A stretch of 49,539 bases of DNA from Clostridiales bacterium (GCA_004556985.1 SFFC01000039.1:1-49539); one strand, 5' to 3'; positions 25,567-33,961 are shown, counted from the first letter of the stretch. Numbers and translations: made by a program. The notes: generated by a model from the letters alone, not told the origin.

Positions 25567-27471
25567 ATGAAGATACTCGGCTTTGATCTGGGCGACGGCG
25601 AGAGCGCCGTCGCCGTGCTCGACGCGGACTCGACGGTCGAGCCGCGCATGCTTCCGCTGCTGGGCCGCACGAGCCTGCTCTCGGCCGTTGGCACGCGGGA
25701 GGGGCGCATTGTCGTGGGCGAGGAGGCGAGCGTCTTGGCGGGCGCGCAGGACGCGCAGGTGCGCTTCAAGTCGCGCTACCTGACCGACCCGCAGGCGCAT
25801 GCCGCCGTGCGCGCGTTCGCGCAGGGCGTGATGGCGGCGCTGATGCAGGAGGAGCCGGCGCTGATGGCGGAGGTCTCGCGCACGGTCGTGGGCTGTCCGG
25901 CGGGCTGGGGCGAGGGCAGGCGGCAGCAGTATGCCGCGCTGATGGAGTCGGCAGGCTTTCCGAACGTGAGCGTCGTGCCGGAGCCGCGCGCAGCCTTTCT
26001 CTACGCGCGCCACGCGCGCGGGCTACGCGTCGATCCCGCGCTGATGCGCCGCAGCGCCGTCGTCATCGACATCGGCAGCTCGACGACGGACTTTGCGTAC
26101 ATCGTCGACGGGCATCAGCAGAATCTCTCGCTCTTTGGCGACACGAACCTGGGCGGCGGTGTGCTCGACGAGCTGATCCTTGCGCGCTGCGTCAAGGCTT
26201 CGCCGGACAGGGCGGGGCTTGAGCGCGTGCTGGCGGAGAGCCCGGCCTGGAGGAGCTACTGCGAGCTGGAGGCGCGCCGGCTCAAGGAGCGCTACTTCCT
26301 TGATGAGGAGAAATGGCAGGAGGAGGCGCTGCGCGCGCCGGTCGTCGTCTGCTACGACGAGACGCTGATGCTCGAGCTTGCCCTCGACGCCCGGTCGATG
26401 GAGGAGATCATCCGCACGCCGGCGGCGGCGCTGGGCGGGCGCAGCTTTGTGACCTGCCTGCGCGACGCGCTGAACGCGGCGAAGACGGTCAGCCGGGCAT
26501 GTCCGCCGCAGGCCGTCATCTTGACGGGCGGCGCATCGCGGATGGCCTTCTTCCGGGAGGCCTGCCGGGCGGCGTTTGAGGGCAGCCTGATCGTGCTCTG
26601 CCCGGAGCCGGAATGCTCCATCGCGCGCGGGCTCGCCTACGCCGGGCGGGTCGACGAGCATCTGGCGCTGTTTCGGCGGGAGGTCGCCTCCCTCGCGCGG
26701 GGCGAGCGGCTGAGCGCCGCCGTCGGCGCGAGCATCCACGAGCTCTACCAGCCGCTGGCCCATGCGCTCTTTGAGGCGGCGAAGGAGAGCGCGCTCGACG
26801 CCGTCGCGCTCTGGCGCAAGGGCGGCGTGGCGACGATCGAGGAGCTGGAGCAGGTGATCGCCGCGCGCATCGTGCAGGCGGCCGGCGGGGAGGCCGTGCG
26901 CGCGCGCATGGAGGAGCCGCTGCGCGCCTGGACGGATGCGCTCCTGCGTGCGCTGGAGGGAGAGCTGACGAGCCTCTGCCTGCGCTGTGGCGTGCCGCCG
27001 GAGCAGATGAGCCTGAGCGGCACGAGGCTCGACGCGGGCGTCGGCGGCATCAGCCTGTCGATGACGGACGCGATGGGCATGGACGTGCTCTCCGGGCTGC
27101 TGGGCGTCGTGCTGGCGGCGGCGGGCGCGAGCGTCTGCGGCGGGGGCGGCGTCGCGCTCATCAGCGCGGGGCCGCTGGGCATGATCGCGGGCGCGGCGGC
27201 GGGCGTGCTGCTGGCTGTGGTCGGCAAATCGGGCATGGAGAGGATGCTGCGCCGCGCAAGGCTGCCCGTGCTCCTTCGCCAGGCTGTGCTGCCCGCCGCC
27301 GTGGCGCGGGGCATCGACCGCCAGCGCCCGGCCATCGAGCGGGAGATCATCCGCTCGCTCGCCGACCCGGCGAACGGCTTTGCCGCGCGGCTGTGCCAGA
27401 GCCTTTCGCAGACGCTCGGCGGGCAGCTGGAGGAGATGGCGCGAAACGCCGAGATGTCGATCTCTGCCTGA
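25567..27471 (+). CDS. Hsp70-like ATPase with a glycine-rich membrane-segment C-terminus
   Basis: 634 aa. The N-terminal 370 residues are an actin/Hsp70-fold nucleotide-binding domain: phosphate-1 loop GFDLGDGESAVAV, VVIDIGSSTTDFAYIV (phosphate 2), DTNLGGGVLDELI (as in DnaK), and AVILTGGASRMAFF (adenosine motif). The canonical peptide-binding beta-sandwich of DnaK is absent. A helical region comes instead, then about 50 strongly hydrophobic, glycine/alanine-rich residues around 505-556 (including GASVCGGGGVALISAGPLG), then a basic amphipathic helical tail. The hydrophobic part is long enough for a membrane hairpin. The RBS GGAGAAGG precedes the ATG. The upstream partner is a two-helix membrane protein. 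ATP-driven action at the membrane is inferred; the client is unknown. Confidence 0.8.
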   Translation: MKILGFDLGDGESAVAVLDADSTVEPRMLPLLGRTSLLSAVGTREGRIVVGEEASVLAGAQDAQVRFKSRYLTDPQAHAAVRAFAQGVMAALMQEEPALMAEVSRTVVGCPAGWGEGRRQQYAALMESAGFPNVSVVPEPRAAFLYARHARGLRVDPALMRRSAVVIDIGSSTTDFAYIVDGHQQNLSLFGDTNLGGGVLDELILARCVKASPDRAGLERVLAESPAWRSYCELEARRLKERYFLDEEKWQEEALRAPVVVCYDETLMLELALDARSMEEIIRTPAAALGGRSFVTCLRDALNAAKTVSRACPPQAVILTGGASRMAFFREACRAAFEGSLIVLCPEPECSIARGLAYAGRVDEHLALFRREVASLARGERLSAAVGASIHELYQPLAHALFEAAKESALDAVALWRKGGVATIEELEQVIAARIVQAAGGEAVRARMEEPLRAWTDALLRALEGELTSLCLRCGVPPEQMSLSGTRLDAGVGGISLSMTDAMGMDVLSGLLGVVLAAAGASVCGGGGVALISAGPLGMIAGAAAGVLLAVVGKSGMERMLRRARLPVLLRQAVLPAAVARGIDRQRPAIEREIIRSLADPANGFAARLCQSLSQTLGGQLEEMARNAEMSISA

Positions 27472-27498
27472 AATTGCAAAAAAAGACCGGGGAAAGCA

Positions 27499-27527
27499 TG
27501 TGCAATCTGACGAATCTATGATATAAT
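27499..27527 (+). promoter_or_regulatory. nagBA promoter
   Basis: A perfect -10 TATAAT (27522-27527) lies about 33 nt before the nagB start. The -35 (TGTGCA) is weak, so activation or repression at this promoter is plausible. Confidence 0.55.
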
Positions 27528-27560
27528 GAAATCAGAGATCAATCTTGCAGGAGGGATTTT

Positions 27561-28292
27561 ATGGAATTTCATGTCTACGAAAGCGCCAGGGCGGCCTGTG
27601 AAGCGGCCGGCGTCCTGATCGCCGCGCAGGTGACCCGCAAGGGCGACAGCGTGCTGGGCCTCGCAACCGGTTCCACCCCCATCCCCGCGTATGAGATGCT
27701 CGTGCAGTGGTATGAGCGCGGCGTCATCGACTTTGACCGCGTTCGCACGTTCAACCTTGACGAATATGTCGGCATCGACCACAAGAACCCGCTGAGCTAC
27801 CACGCCTTCATGCAGGAGCATCTGTTCAGCAAGGTCAACCTGCGACCGGAGAACACGCACCTGCCCAGCGGCCATTCCGCCGAGGCGGGGCTCAAGTATG
27901 ACCGCGCGATCCACGAAGCCGGCGGCATCGACATTCAGCTGCTGGGCATCGGCCGCAACGGCCACATCGGCTTCAACGAGCCGGCGAAGGACTTCACCTT
28001 CGGCACCCACGTCGTCACGCTGACGCAGGACACCATCGAGGCGAACGCCCGCTTCTTCAAGAGCCCGGACGACGTGCCGCGCCAGGCAATCTCCATGGGC
28101 ATCGGCAACATCATGGCGGCGAAGTGCGTCGTGCTCGTTGCGACGGGTGCGGACAAGGCCGACGCCGTCTACAAGACGCTCTGCGGCCCGATCACCCCGC
28201 AGGTTCCGGCTTCCATCCTTCAGCTCCATCCCTGCTGCGTGATTCTGGCGGATCACGAGGCGGGCGAGCTGGTCGAGCGCGAGCGCGGATGA
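27561..28292 (+). CDS. nagB: Glucosamine-6-phosphate deaminase
   Basis: 243 aa, standard length. It converts glucosamine 6-phosphate to fructose 6-phosphate and ammonia, feeding amino sugars into glycolysis. Motifs include LGLATGSTPIPAYE (phosphate binding), FNLDEYVGI with the catalytic Asp, LLGIGRNGHIGFNEP with the catalytic His, and the C-terminal VVLVATGADKADAV. AGGAGGG precedes the ATG. nagA follows after 37 nt in the same direction, so the pair processes GlcNAc-6-phosphate from cell-wall or host glycan turnover. Confidence 0.96.
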   Translation: MEFHVYESARAACEAAGVLIAAQVTRKGDSVLGLATGSTPIPAYEMLVQWYERGVIDFDRVRTFNLDEYVGIDHKNPLSYHAFMQEHLFSKVNLRPENTHLPSGHSAEAGLKYDRAIHEAGGIDIQLLGIGRNGHIGFNEPAKDFTFGTHVVTLTQDTIEANARFFKSPDDVPRQAISMGIGNIMAAKCVVLVATGADKADAVYKTLCGPITPQVPASILQLHPCCVILADHEAGELVERERG

Positions 28293-28329
28293 GCCGCACG
28301 GCTGCGGCCTGAGATCGGAGGCGTTTCCA

Positions 28330-29442
28330 TTGCTGATTCAAAACGGAACGGCGTTTGTTCATGGCAGGCTGACAAAAACAGATGTGCGCGTGGAGGACGG
28401 GCGCATCGCTGAGGTCGGCGCGTTGAGCGCAGGGCCGCACGAGGCTGTCCGCGACGCGGCCGGATGCTATGTGCTTCCCGGCTTTGTGGACATCCACATT
28501 CACGCCTTTGCCGGGGCGGACTGCATGCGCGGCGAGGGAGACGTGCGCAGGATGAGCCGCTCCCTGCTGGACACGGGCGTGGCGGCGTTTGTGCCCACGA
28601 CGATGAGCGCCTGGCCGGGCGAAACCTACGAGGCCCTGCGCGGCATCCAGGCCGTCATGGACAGGCCGGAGGCGCGCGGCGCGGCCGTGCTGGGCGCGCA
28701 CATGGAGGCTCCCTTCCTGAACCCCGAATTCAAGGGCGCGCAGCTGGGCGAATGCCTGCGCAGCCCGTCGGTGGAGGCCTACATGGAGATGGTTCGGGAA
28801 CTCTCCTGCGTGAGGATGATGACGCTGGCGCCGGAGCTGCCGGGCGCGCTCAACCTGATTGCCTACCTCAAGGGGCTGGGCGTCGTGACCTGCGCGGCGC
28901 ATACCGGCGCGAAGGCTGCCGATATCCACGCCGCGGCAGACGTCGGCCTGACGCAGATCACGCATCTGTTCAACGCGCAGACGCCGCTGCATCACCGCGA
29001 GCCGGGCGTGCCGGGCGCGGGCCTGGCGGACGAGCGCATCCTCGTGCAGGTCATCGCGGACGGCATCCATCTGCATCCGGATGTGCTGCGCATCGCGGCG
29101 CTTTGCAAGGGCGCAAAGGGCATGGCGCTGATCTCCGACTCGATGGAGGCGGCGGGCCTGCCGGACGGGCAGTACGACCTGGGCGGGCAAGCGGTCTTCG
29201 TCAGGGACGGCGCGGCGCGGCTGCACAACGGCGTGCTGGCCGGCTCGACGCTCAAGCTGCATCAGGCCGTGCGCAACATGATCACCCTGGCGCACATCCC
29301 GGCGGAGACGGTCATCCCGATGGCGACGAGCACGCCCGCCGACTCGATCGGCGCGAAGGGCTACGGGCGCATCGAGCCCGGCGCCGTGGGCGTGCTGGCG
29401 CTGATGGACGCGGACTGGAACCTTTGCGGCGTTGTAGGATAA
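28330..29442 (+). CDS. nagA: N-acetylglucosamine-6-phosphate deacetylase
   Basis: 370 aa amidohydrolase that removes acetate from GlcNAc-6-phosphate to supply NagB. The metal and catalytic residues are visible: HIH in GFVDIHIHAFAG, Glu in HMEAPFLNPE, His in CAAHTGA and THLFNAQT, and the catalytic Asp in ISDSMEAAGLPDG. The start is TTG at 28330, supported by GGAGGC eleven bases upstream and by an N-terminus of normal family length (LLIQNG-type). It is the second gene of the nagBA unit, closed by a terminator. Confidence 0.95.
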   Translation: MLIQNGTAFVHGRLTKTDVRVEDGRIAEVGALSAGPHEAVRDAAGCYVLPGFVDIHIHAFAGADCMRGEGDVRRMSRSLLDTGVAAFVPTTMSAWPGETYEALRGIQAVMDRPEARGAAVLGAHMEAPFLNPEFKGAQLGECLRSPSVEAYMEMVRELSCVRMMTLAPELPGALNLIAYLKGLGVVTCAAHTGAKAADIHAAADVGLTQITHLFNAQTPLHHREPGVPGAGLADERILVQVIADGIHLHPDVLRIAALCKGAKGMALISDSMEAAGLPDGQYDLGGQAVFVRDGAARLHNGVLAGSTLKLHQAVRNMITLAHIPAETVIPMATSTPADSIGAKGYGRIEPGAVGVLALMDADWNLCGVVG

Positions 29443-29451
29443 AAGAGAAAT

Positions 29452-29489
29452 GAGGGAGGAAACCGCCTGCATGCGGCTTCCTCCCTTTG
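29452..29489 (+). terminator. nagBA terminator
   Basis: GAGGGAGGA..CCGC (29452-29466) pairs with GCGG..TCCTCCC and is followed by TTTG. A bulge interrupts the stem. Confidence 0.75.
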
Positions 29490-29495
29490 TCATGC

Positions 29496-29524
29496 TTGAC
29501 GCGCGGGGCAAAATCCTGTATGAT
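29496..29524 (+). promoter_or_regulatory. Promoter of the DUF896 gene
   Basis: TTGACG (29496-29501), 17 nt and TATGAT (29519-29524) lie about 45 nt upstream of the start at 29569. Confidence 0.75.
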
Positions 29525-29568
29525 ACGGGGCAGACAGACCGCATGAACGGGGAAAGAGGAGAGAGAGC

Positions 29569-29781
29569 ATGGATCACGCACAGATCGAGCGCATCAACGA
29601 GCTGGCGCGCAAGAAGAAGACCGTCGGCCTCACGGCGCAGGAGCTCGAGGAGCAGGCCGCGCTGCGCGCGCAGTACCTGAAGGAATTCCGCGCCAACATG
29701 GAGGATACGCTCAGCCGCGTGCGCGTGGAGCAGGCGGACGGCACCTACAAGCCGCTCGTCAAAAAGGACAAAAAAAACTGA
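29569..29781 (+). CDS. DUF896 (YnzC-like, UPF0291) small protein
   Basis: 70 aa. The sequence ARKKKTVGLTAQELEEQAAL followed by LRAQYLKEFRANM is diagnostic of the DUF896 family, a two-helix cytoplasmic protein of Bacillota related to SOS-linked YneB-operon proteins. The molecular role is not defined. The tail is Lys rich (LVKKDKKN). It has its own promoter and a GAGGAGAG site. No LexA box was seen in front of it. Confidence 0.9.
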   Translation: MDHAQIERINELARKKKTVGLTAQELEEQAALRAQYLKEFRANMEDTLSRVRVEQADGTYKPLVKKDKKN

Positions 29782-29852
29782 CAAAGCAAAAAACGATCGC
29801 CCGGGACAGACTGCGCCCGGGCGATTGGCGTATGGCGGCCAGGGAGAAAAGC

Positions 29853-30983
29853 ATGAAGAAGAGAAAAAAGCGCATCCGTGCGCAGAATGTCCTTGCCGGC
29901 GCAGTCGCCCTGCTCGCCGCGGCGGGCGTCATCCTCTGCATCGCGCGGGCCGTCGCGGCCGGGCGGACGCCTGCGCAGGCATGCCTGCTGCTCGCGCTGT
30001 GCTGCGCGGGGCTAGCGCTTGCGGCGGCGCTGCAGATCGCGCTGCACGAGGTGGGGCATCTGGTCTTCGGGCTGCTGTCGGGCTACCGCTTCAGCTCCCT
30101 GCGCATCGGCAGCCTGATGCTGGTGCGCGAGGAAGACGGGCTTCGCCTGCGCCGGCTCTCCGTCGCGGGGACAGGCGGTCAATGCCTGATGACACCGCCG
30201 GCGCTGCGGGACGGGCGGATGCCCGTCGCGCTCTTCAACCTCGGCGGCGCGCTGATGAATCTGCTGACGGCGGCCGCCTTCCTCGCGCTCTCCTTTGCGG
30301 CGCAGGGGCTGGCGCGCGCGCTGCTGCGGCTGCCGGCCGTCCTGGGCGCGGCCTTCGCGCTGCTCAACGGCGTGCCGATGCGCACGGATGCGCTGAGCAA
30401 CGACGGGGAGAACGCGCGCGCCCTGCGCGGCGACCGGGAGGCGATGCGTGCCTTCTGGGTGCAGCTGATGGTCAGCGAGCGGATGGCGCGGGGCGAGCGG
30501 CTTCGGGACATGCCGCAGGACTGGTTTGCCGTGCCGGACGCCGCGGGCATGCAGAGCGGCATGACCGCGGCGCTGGGCGTGTTCGCCTGCAACCGGCTGA
30601 TGGATCTGCATGACTTTGAGGAGGCCGACGAGCTGATGGCGCGGCTGCTGCGGACGAAAAGCGGCATCGCGGGGCTGCACAGGATGATGCTGCTGTGCGA
30701 CAGGCTCTACGTCGCGCTGATCACGCCGGGGCGGGAGGACGGCGCCCGGACGCTTTGCACGCAGGGCCTGGAGGCGTTCATGGTCTCAATGAAGGACTTT
30801 CCCTCCGTGCTGCGCACGCAGTATGCCCGCGCGCTGCTCATGCAGCGGGATGCGCAGGAGGCGGCGCGGCTAAGGGCGCAGTTTGAGCGCTGCGCGCGCC
30901 GATACCCCTACGCGGGCGACATCGCCTCGGAGCGGGAGCTCATGGCGATTGCGGATCGCTGTGCGCAGCCTTCCACGCCTTGA
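29853..30983 (+). CDS. M50-like (site-2 protease family) membrane metallopeptidase
   Basis: 376 aa from ATG 29853 (GGGAGAAA upstream; an ATG at 29832 lacks a site). Two hydrophobic helices precede IALHEVGHLVFGLLSGYRF, an HExxH zinc motif at residues 65-69 embedded in a helix, as in intramembrane proteases. About 110 residues later LLNGVPMRTDALSNDGENA resembles the NxxP...DG element that supplies the third zinc ligand. The C-terminal 180 residues are soluble and helical, perhaps TPR-like (LHDFEEADELMARLLRTKSG). Substrate unknown. Its 3' end overlaps the convergent rarA gene by 44 nt. Confidence 0.75.
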   Translation: MKKRKKRIRAQNVLAGAVALLAAAGVILCIARAVAAGRTPAQACLLLALCCAGLALAAALQIALHEVGHLVFGLLSGYRFSSLRIGSLMLVREEDGLRLRRLSVAGTGGQCLMTPPALRDGRMPVALFNLGGALMNLLTAAAFLALSFAAQGLARALLRLPAVLGAAFALLNGVPMRTDALSNDGENARALRGDREAMRAFWVQLMVSERMARGERLRDMPQDWFAVPDAAGMQSGMTAALGVFACNRLMDLHDFEEADELMARLLRTKSGIAGLHRMMLLCDRLYVALITPGREDGARTLCTQGLEAFMVSMKDFPSVLRTQYARALLMQRDAQEAARLRAQFERCARRYPYAGDIASERELMAIADRCAQPSTP

Positions 30984-32271
30984 TCTCCTCCAGACGCGCC
31001 TTGAATTTGGCCTCGAGCCCTTGGGTGGTGGGTTCATAGTAGACGCGGCCGCGCAGAGAATCGGGCAGGCACTGCATGCTGGTCAGCTTGTCCTGCGCGT
31101 CATGCGCGTACTGATAGCCCTCGCCGTAATGCAGCTCGGTCATGAGCTTCGTCGGCGCGTTGCGGATGACGAGCGGGACGGGCTCGGCCATGCGGCTCTG
31201 CGCATCCGCCTTGGCCTGCTCATAGGCCGTGTAGAGCGCGTTTGACCTGGGCGCGAGGGCCATGTAGACGACCGCCTGCGTCAGATGCACCGTGCATTCG
31301 GGCATGCCCAGAAAGTGGCAGGCCTGATAAGCGGCGACGGCGATCTCCAGCGCGCGGGGATCGGCCAGGCCGACATCCTCGCTGGCAAAGCGGATGATGC
31401 GCCGGGCGACGTAGAGCGGATCCTCCCCGGCCTCGAGCATGCGCGCCAGCCAGTAGACCGCCGCGTCCGGATCGGAATTGCGCATCGACTTGTGCAGCGC
31501 GGAGATGATGTTGTAGTGCTCATCACCCTGCCTGTCGTAGAGCAGGGACTTTTTGGAGATGCACTGCTCCAGCGTCTCGCGCGTGACGCGCACGACGCCG
31601 CCCTCCTCGGGCGCGTTGAGCACGGCCATCTCCAGCGTGGAGAGCGCGCTGCGGGCGTCGCCGTTTGCAAAGACCGCGATCGCGCGCAGCAGCTCCGGCA
31701 GGCACTCGACCCTCTGGCCGCCGAAGCCGCGTGGATCCGTCAGCGCGCGGGCGAGCAGGCCGGTCAGATCCTCCTCGCTCAGGGCCTGCAGGACGAAGAC
31801 CTTGCAGCGGGAGAGCAGCGCGCCGTTGACCTCGAAGGAGGGGTTTTCCGTCGTCGCGCCGATGAGGATGATGCTGCCCTTTTCCACGAAGGGGAGAAAG
31901 GCGTCCTGCTGCGCCTTGTTGAAGCGGTGAATCTCGTCGACGAAGACGATCGTCCGCTCGCCGAAGGCCCGGGCGCGCTCGGCCTTCTCCATGACCGCGC
32001 GGATATCGCGGATGCCGCTGGTGACGGCCGAAAAATCGACAAAGGCGGCCTTCGTGCGCCCCGCGATGATGCGCGCGAGCGTCGTCTTCCCCACGCCCGG
32101 CGGGCCCCAGAAGATCATCGAGGCGATCTGGTCGCTTTCAATCAGGCGGCGGAGCACCTTCCCCGGGCCGAGCAGATGCTGCTGGCCGGCAAATTCGTCG
32201 AGCGTGCGCGGGCGCAGGCGCGCCGCAAGCGGCTCCGCGGCGGAGGCGCCAAAGAGCGTGGTCTGTTCCAT
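30940..32271 (-). CDS. rarA: Replication-associated recombination protein RarA (MgsA)
   Basis: 443 aa AAA+ ATPase of the clamp-loader-like RarA/MgsA/WRNIP1 family acting at stalled replication forks. Motifs: PRTLDEFAGQQHLLGPGK, Walker A WGPPGVGKTTLARI, Walker B TIVFVDEIHRFNKAQQDAFL, sensor 1 IGATTENPSFEVN, and the C-terminal tetramer region DEHYNIISALHKSMRNSD and EDVGLADP. Start 32271 is chosen over 32277 because GGGAGGG then sits six bases upstream. The promoter is TTGCTT-17-TATAAT. Its last 44 nt overlap the end of the convergent protease gene. Confidence 0.95.
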   Translation of the reverse strand: MEQTTLFGASAAEPLAARLRPRTLDEFAGQQHLLGPGKVLRRLIESDQIASMIFWGPPGVGKTTLARIIAGRTKAAFVDFSAVTSGIRDIRAVMEKAERARAFGERTIVFVDEIHRFNKAQQDAFLPFVEKGSIILIGATTENPSFEVNGALLSRCKVFVLQALSEEDLTGLLARALTDPRGFGGQRVECLPELLRAIAVFANGDARSALSTLEMAVLNAPEEGGVVRVTRETLEQCISKKSLLYDRQGDEHYNIISALHKSMRNSDPDAAVYWLARMLEAGEDPLYVARRIIRFASEDVGLADPRALEIAVAAYQACHFLGMPECTVHLTQAVVYMALAPRSNALYTAYEQAKADAQSRMAEPVPLVIRNAPTKLMTELHYGEGYQYAHDAQDKLTSMQCLPDSLRGRVYYEPTTQGLEAKFKARLEEIKAWKAAHSDPQSP

Positions 32272-32295
32272 CGTCATCCCTCCCTGTCTGCCCTG

Positions 32296-32324
32296 ATTAT
32301 AATACACAGCGGGCGGGAAAGCAA
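32296..32324 (-). promoter_or_regulatory. rarA promoter
   Basis: On the minus strand, TTGCTT (32319-32324), 17 nt and TATAAT (32296-32301) lie about 25 nt from the start codon. Confidence 0.7.
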
Positions 32325-32351
32325 ACGGAGGACTGGCGCAGGGCGGGACAA

Positions 32352-32362
32352 TGTGGTATACT
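32352..32362 (+). promoter_or_regulatory. Extended -10 promoter of the SH3-repeat gene
   Basis: TGTGGTATACT (core -10 at 32357-32362) predicts a transcript start near 32369 and a leader of about 180 nt that contains element E1 copy c. No clear -35 is seen. Confidence 0.6.
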
Positions 32363-32436
32363 GGTTTCGGCAAAATTCGCAAAAACGGGCAGCGGAGGGA
32401 AGAAATGGGAGCGCCCGTTCGTCGAATTGACAGAGG

Positions 32437-32522
32437 AAACCGGCATGCTGCCGGCTGCATCCCCGGCGAAGGGATGCAAATGCCGCTGTTCTGCGCTCGA
32501 GGCCGGGCCTTGGGAGAAAGAT
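32437..32522 (+). repeat. Element E1, copy c, in the leader of the SH3-repeat gene
   Basis: A palindromic hairpin, CCGGCA-TGC-TGCCGG, is followed by GCATCCCCGGCGAAGG and, 33 nt later, GAGGCCGGGCC. The sequence has diverged from copies a and b, but the long-range stem (CCCGGC with GCCGGG) is kept by compensatory change. Here the element lies in the 5' leader of a gene, 30 nt before its start. Confidence 0.65.
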
Positions 32523-32548
32523 TTCCATAACAAAAGTGGGGGATCACG

Positions 32549-33793
32549 ATGAAGGGCATCAAGAGAAAGGCGCTGGCGGCCGCGCTGCTGCTGGCGGCTT
32601 TGCTGCCGGCGATGGCGCTGGCGGAGCAGTTCGCCGTCGTCACGGGCGGCAGGCTCAACCTGCGCGAATACGCGAGCACGAGCAGCCGCAGCCTGGGAAA
32701 ATACGCCTCCGGCACCTGGGTACGGCTGCTGGAGCGCTCGGACGCGGGCTTTTGGCGCGTCAAGACGCTGGATGGCAAGACGGGCTACATGGCGGAGCGC
32801 TATCTGACGCTGGCCGCTTCGGCCAACCAGGGCACCGTCAAATACGCCAACGGCGGCTACGTCAACCTGCGCAGCGGCCCGTCGCTTGACACCGGCGTCA
32901 TCATGCGCGTGACCAGCGGCACGGGCATCTACATCGTCGACAACAGCTACGAGTGGAACTATATCTACGTGCTGGTCAACGGCACGCCGGTCTACGGCTA
33001 CATGCACGACTCCTTCATCAGCACCTCGCAGACGACCGCAACCGTCACGACGAGGAACGGCGGGCGCGTCAACGTGCGCAGCGGCCCGTCCTCCTCCTTT
33101 GGGAGCGTCGGCACGTTGGCCTCGGGCACGAAGGTCTCCGTGCTGCTCAAGGGCAGCGGCTGGTATCAGATCTCGGCGAACGGCCTGACGGGCTTCATGT
33201 CCACCTCCTACCTCTCCGGCACGGGCAGCACGGTCGGCAGCAACACGGGCTCCGGCGCGACGGCCTCGCAGACGGCCTATGTCAACAACCCGAAGAGCAC
33301 GCAGGTGCTCAACCTGCGCGAGACGCCCTCGCAGAGCGCGCGCTCCATCGGCCAATACCGCAACGGCACGCAGGTCAAGGTCGTCAGCTACGGCGCGACC
33401 TGGTGCGAGGTCTACGTCGGCACGAAGCACGGCTACATGATGACGCGCTACCTGAGCTTTAACGGCAGCTACCTGCCGCCTGCGAGCGCGAGCACGCCGG
33501 TCTACGTCTATGTGACGCCCACGCCGACGCCGCTGGTTCAGGTGATCACGCCCATGCCGGTGCAGACGCCGGTCTCCTCCGTGCCCTCGGCGGGCACGAG
33601 GGGCACGCTCGCCGTGCGCGCGGGCAGCAGCGAGACGATGGTGAGCGTCTACAACGACTCGACGCTCACCTCGCTCAAGGCGAGCTACCCGCCGGCGACG
33701 CCGATGACGATTCTCAGCTACGGCGAGAGCGTCTGTATGATCCTCATCGACAGCGGCGTGGCCTATGTCCCGACCTGGAATGTGAATTATTGA
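32549..33793 (+). CDS. Exported protein with four bacterial SH3 repeats
   Basis: 414 aa. A Sec signal (KRKALAAALLLAALLPAMALA) ends near residue 25. Four SH3b-type repeats follow, each with the NLR/NVR signature: GGRLNLREYAS, GGYVNLRSGPS, GGRVNVRSGPS and STQVLNLRETPS, with turn motifs GYM or GFM. Such domains usually bind peptidoglycan peptides. A Pro/Thr linker (VTPTPTPL...PMPVQTPV) leads to a 65-residue C-terminal domain without a catalytic motif. No hydrolase domain is present, so it is probably a wall-binding or scaffold protein. GGGGGATC precedes the ATG. The leader carries element E1 copy c. Confidence 0.85.
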   Translation: MKGIKRKALAAALLLAALLPAMALAEQFAVVTGGRLNLREYASTSSRSLGKYASGTWVRLLERSDAGFWRVKTLDGKTGYMAERYLTLAASANQGTVKYANGGYVNLRSGPSLDTGVIMRVTSGTGIYIVDNSYEWNYIYVLVNGTPVYGYMHDSFISTSQTTATVTTRNGGRVNVRSGPSSSFGSVGTLASGTKVSVLLKGSGWYQISANGLTGFMSTSYLSGTGSTVGSNTGSGATASQTAYVNNPKSTQVLNLRETPSQSARSIGQYRNGTQVKVVSYGATWCEVYVGTKHGYMMTRYLSFNGSYLPPASASTPVYVYVTPTPTPLVQVITPMPVQTPVSSVPSAGTRGTLAVRAGSSETMVSVYNDSTLTSLKASYPPATPMTILSYGESVCMILIDSGVAYVPTWNVNY

Positions 33794-33795
33794 AT

Positions 33796-33940
33796 GCGCG
33801 AAGCGAAGAAGGGAGTCTGAGGGATGAAATCCCTCAGGCAGGTTTGGGCGGCAGCCCAACGTATCTGGAATGAAAAAGAATGTAGTTTCAGAGCAGAATG
33901 CGAAGCATTCTACGATTGAAACGGGTTTGATACTGTAAAG
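33796..33940 (+). repeat. Element E2, copy A (structured intergenic element)
   Basis: The element contains three hairpins in order. HP1 is CTGAGGGAT / ATCCCTCAG (33817-33837). HP2 is TTGGGC-GGCA-GCCCAA (33844-33859). HP3 has outer GTTTC / GAAAC (33885-33889, 33918-33922), inner AGAATGC-GAA-GCATTCT, and internal-loop strands AGAGC and ACGATT. It ends GGGTTTGATACTGTAAAG. It lies right after the SH3-repeat gene and before a terminator, so it may be the 3' UTR. Confidence 0.85.
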
Positions 33941-33961
33941 CGGAGTTTTGAATGCGGTCTG

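Noticed and set aside
29796..29825. Perfect hairpin ATCGCCCGGG / CCCGGGCGAT after the DUF896 gene.
   Set aside because: No T-tract follows on the plus strand, and no minus-strand gene needs a terminator here, so it was not called.
33911..33940. ACGATTGAAAC resembles the 3' end of clostridial CRISPR repeats (ATTGAAAC).
   Set aside because: Only one occurrence per locus, no regular spacers, no cas genes; the bases are explained by element E2.
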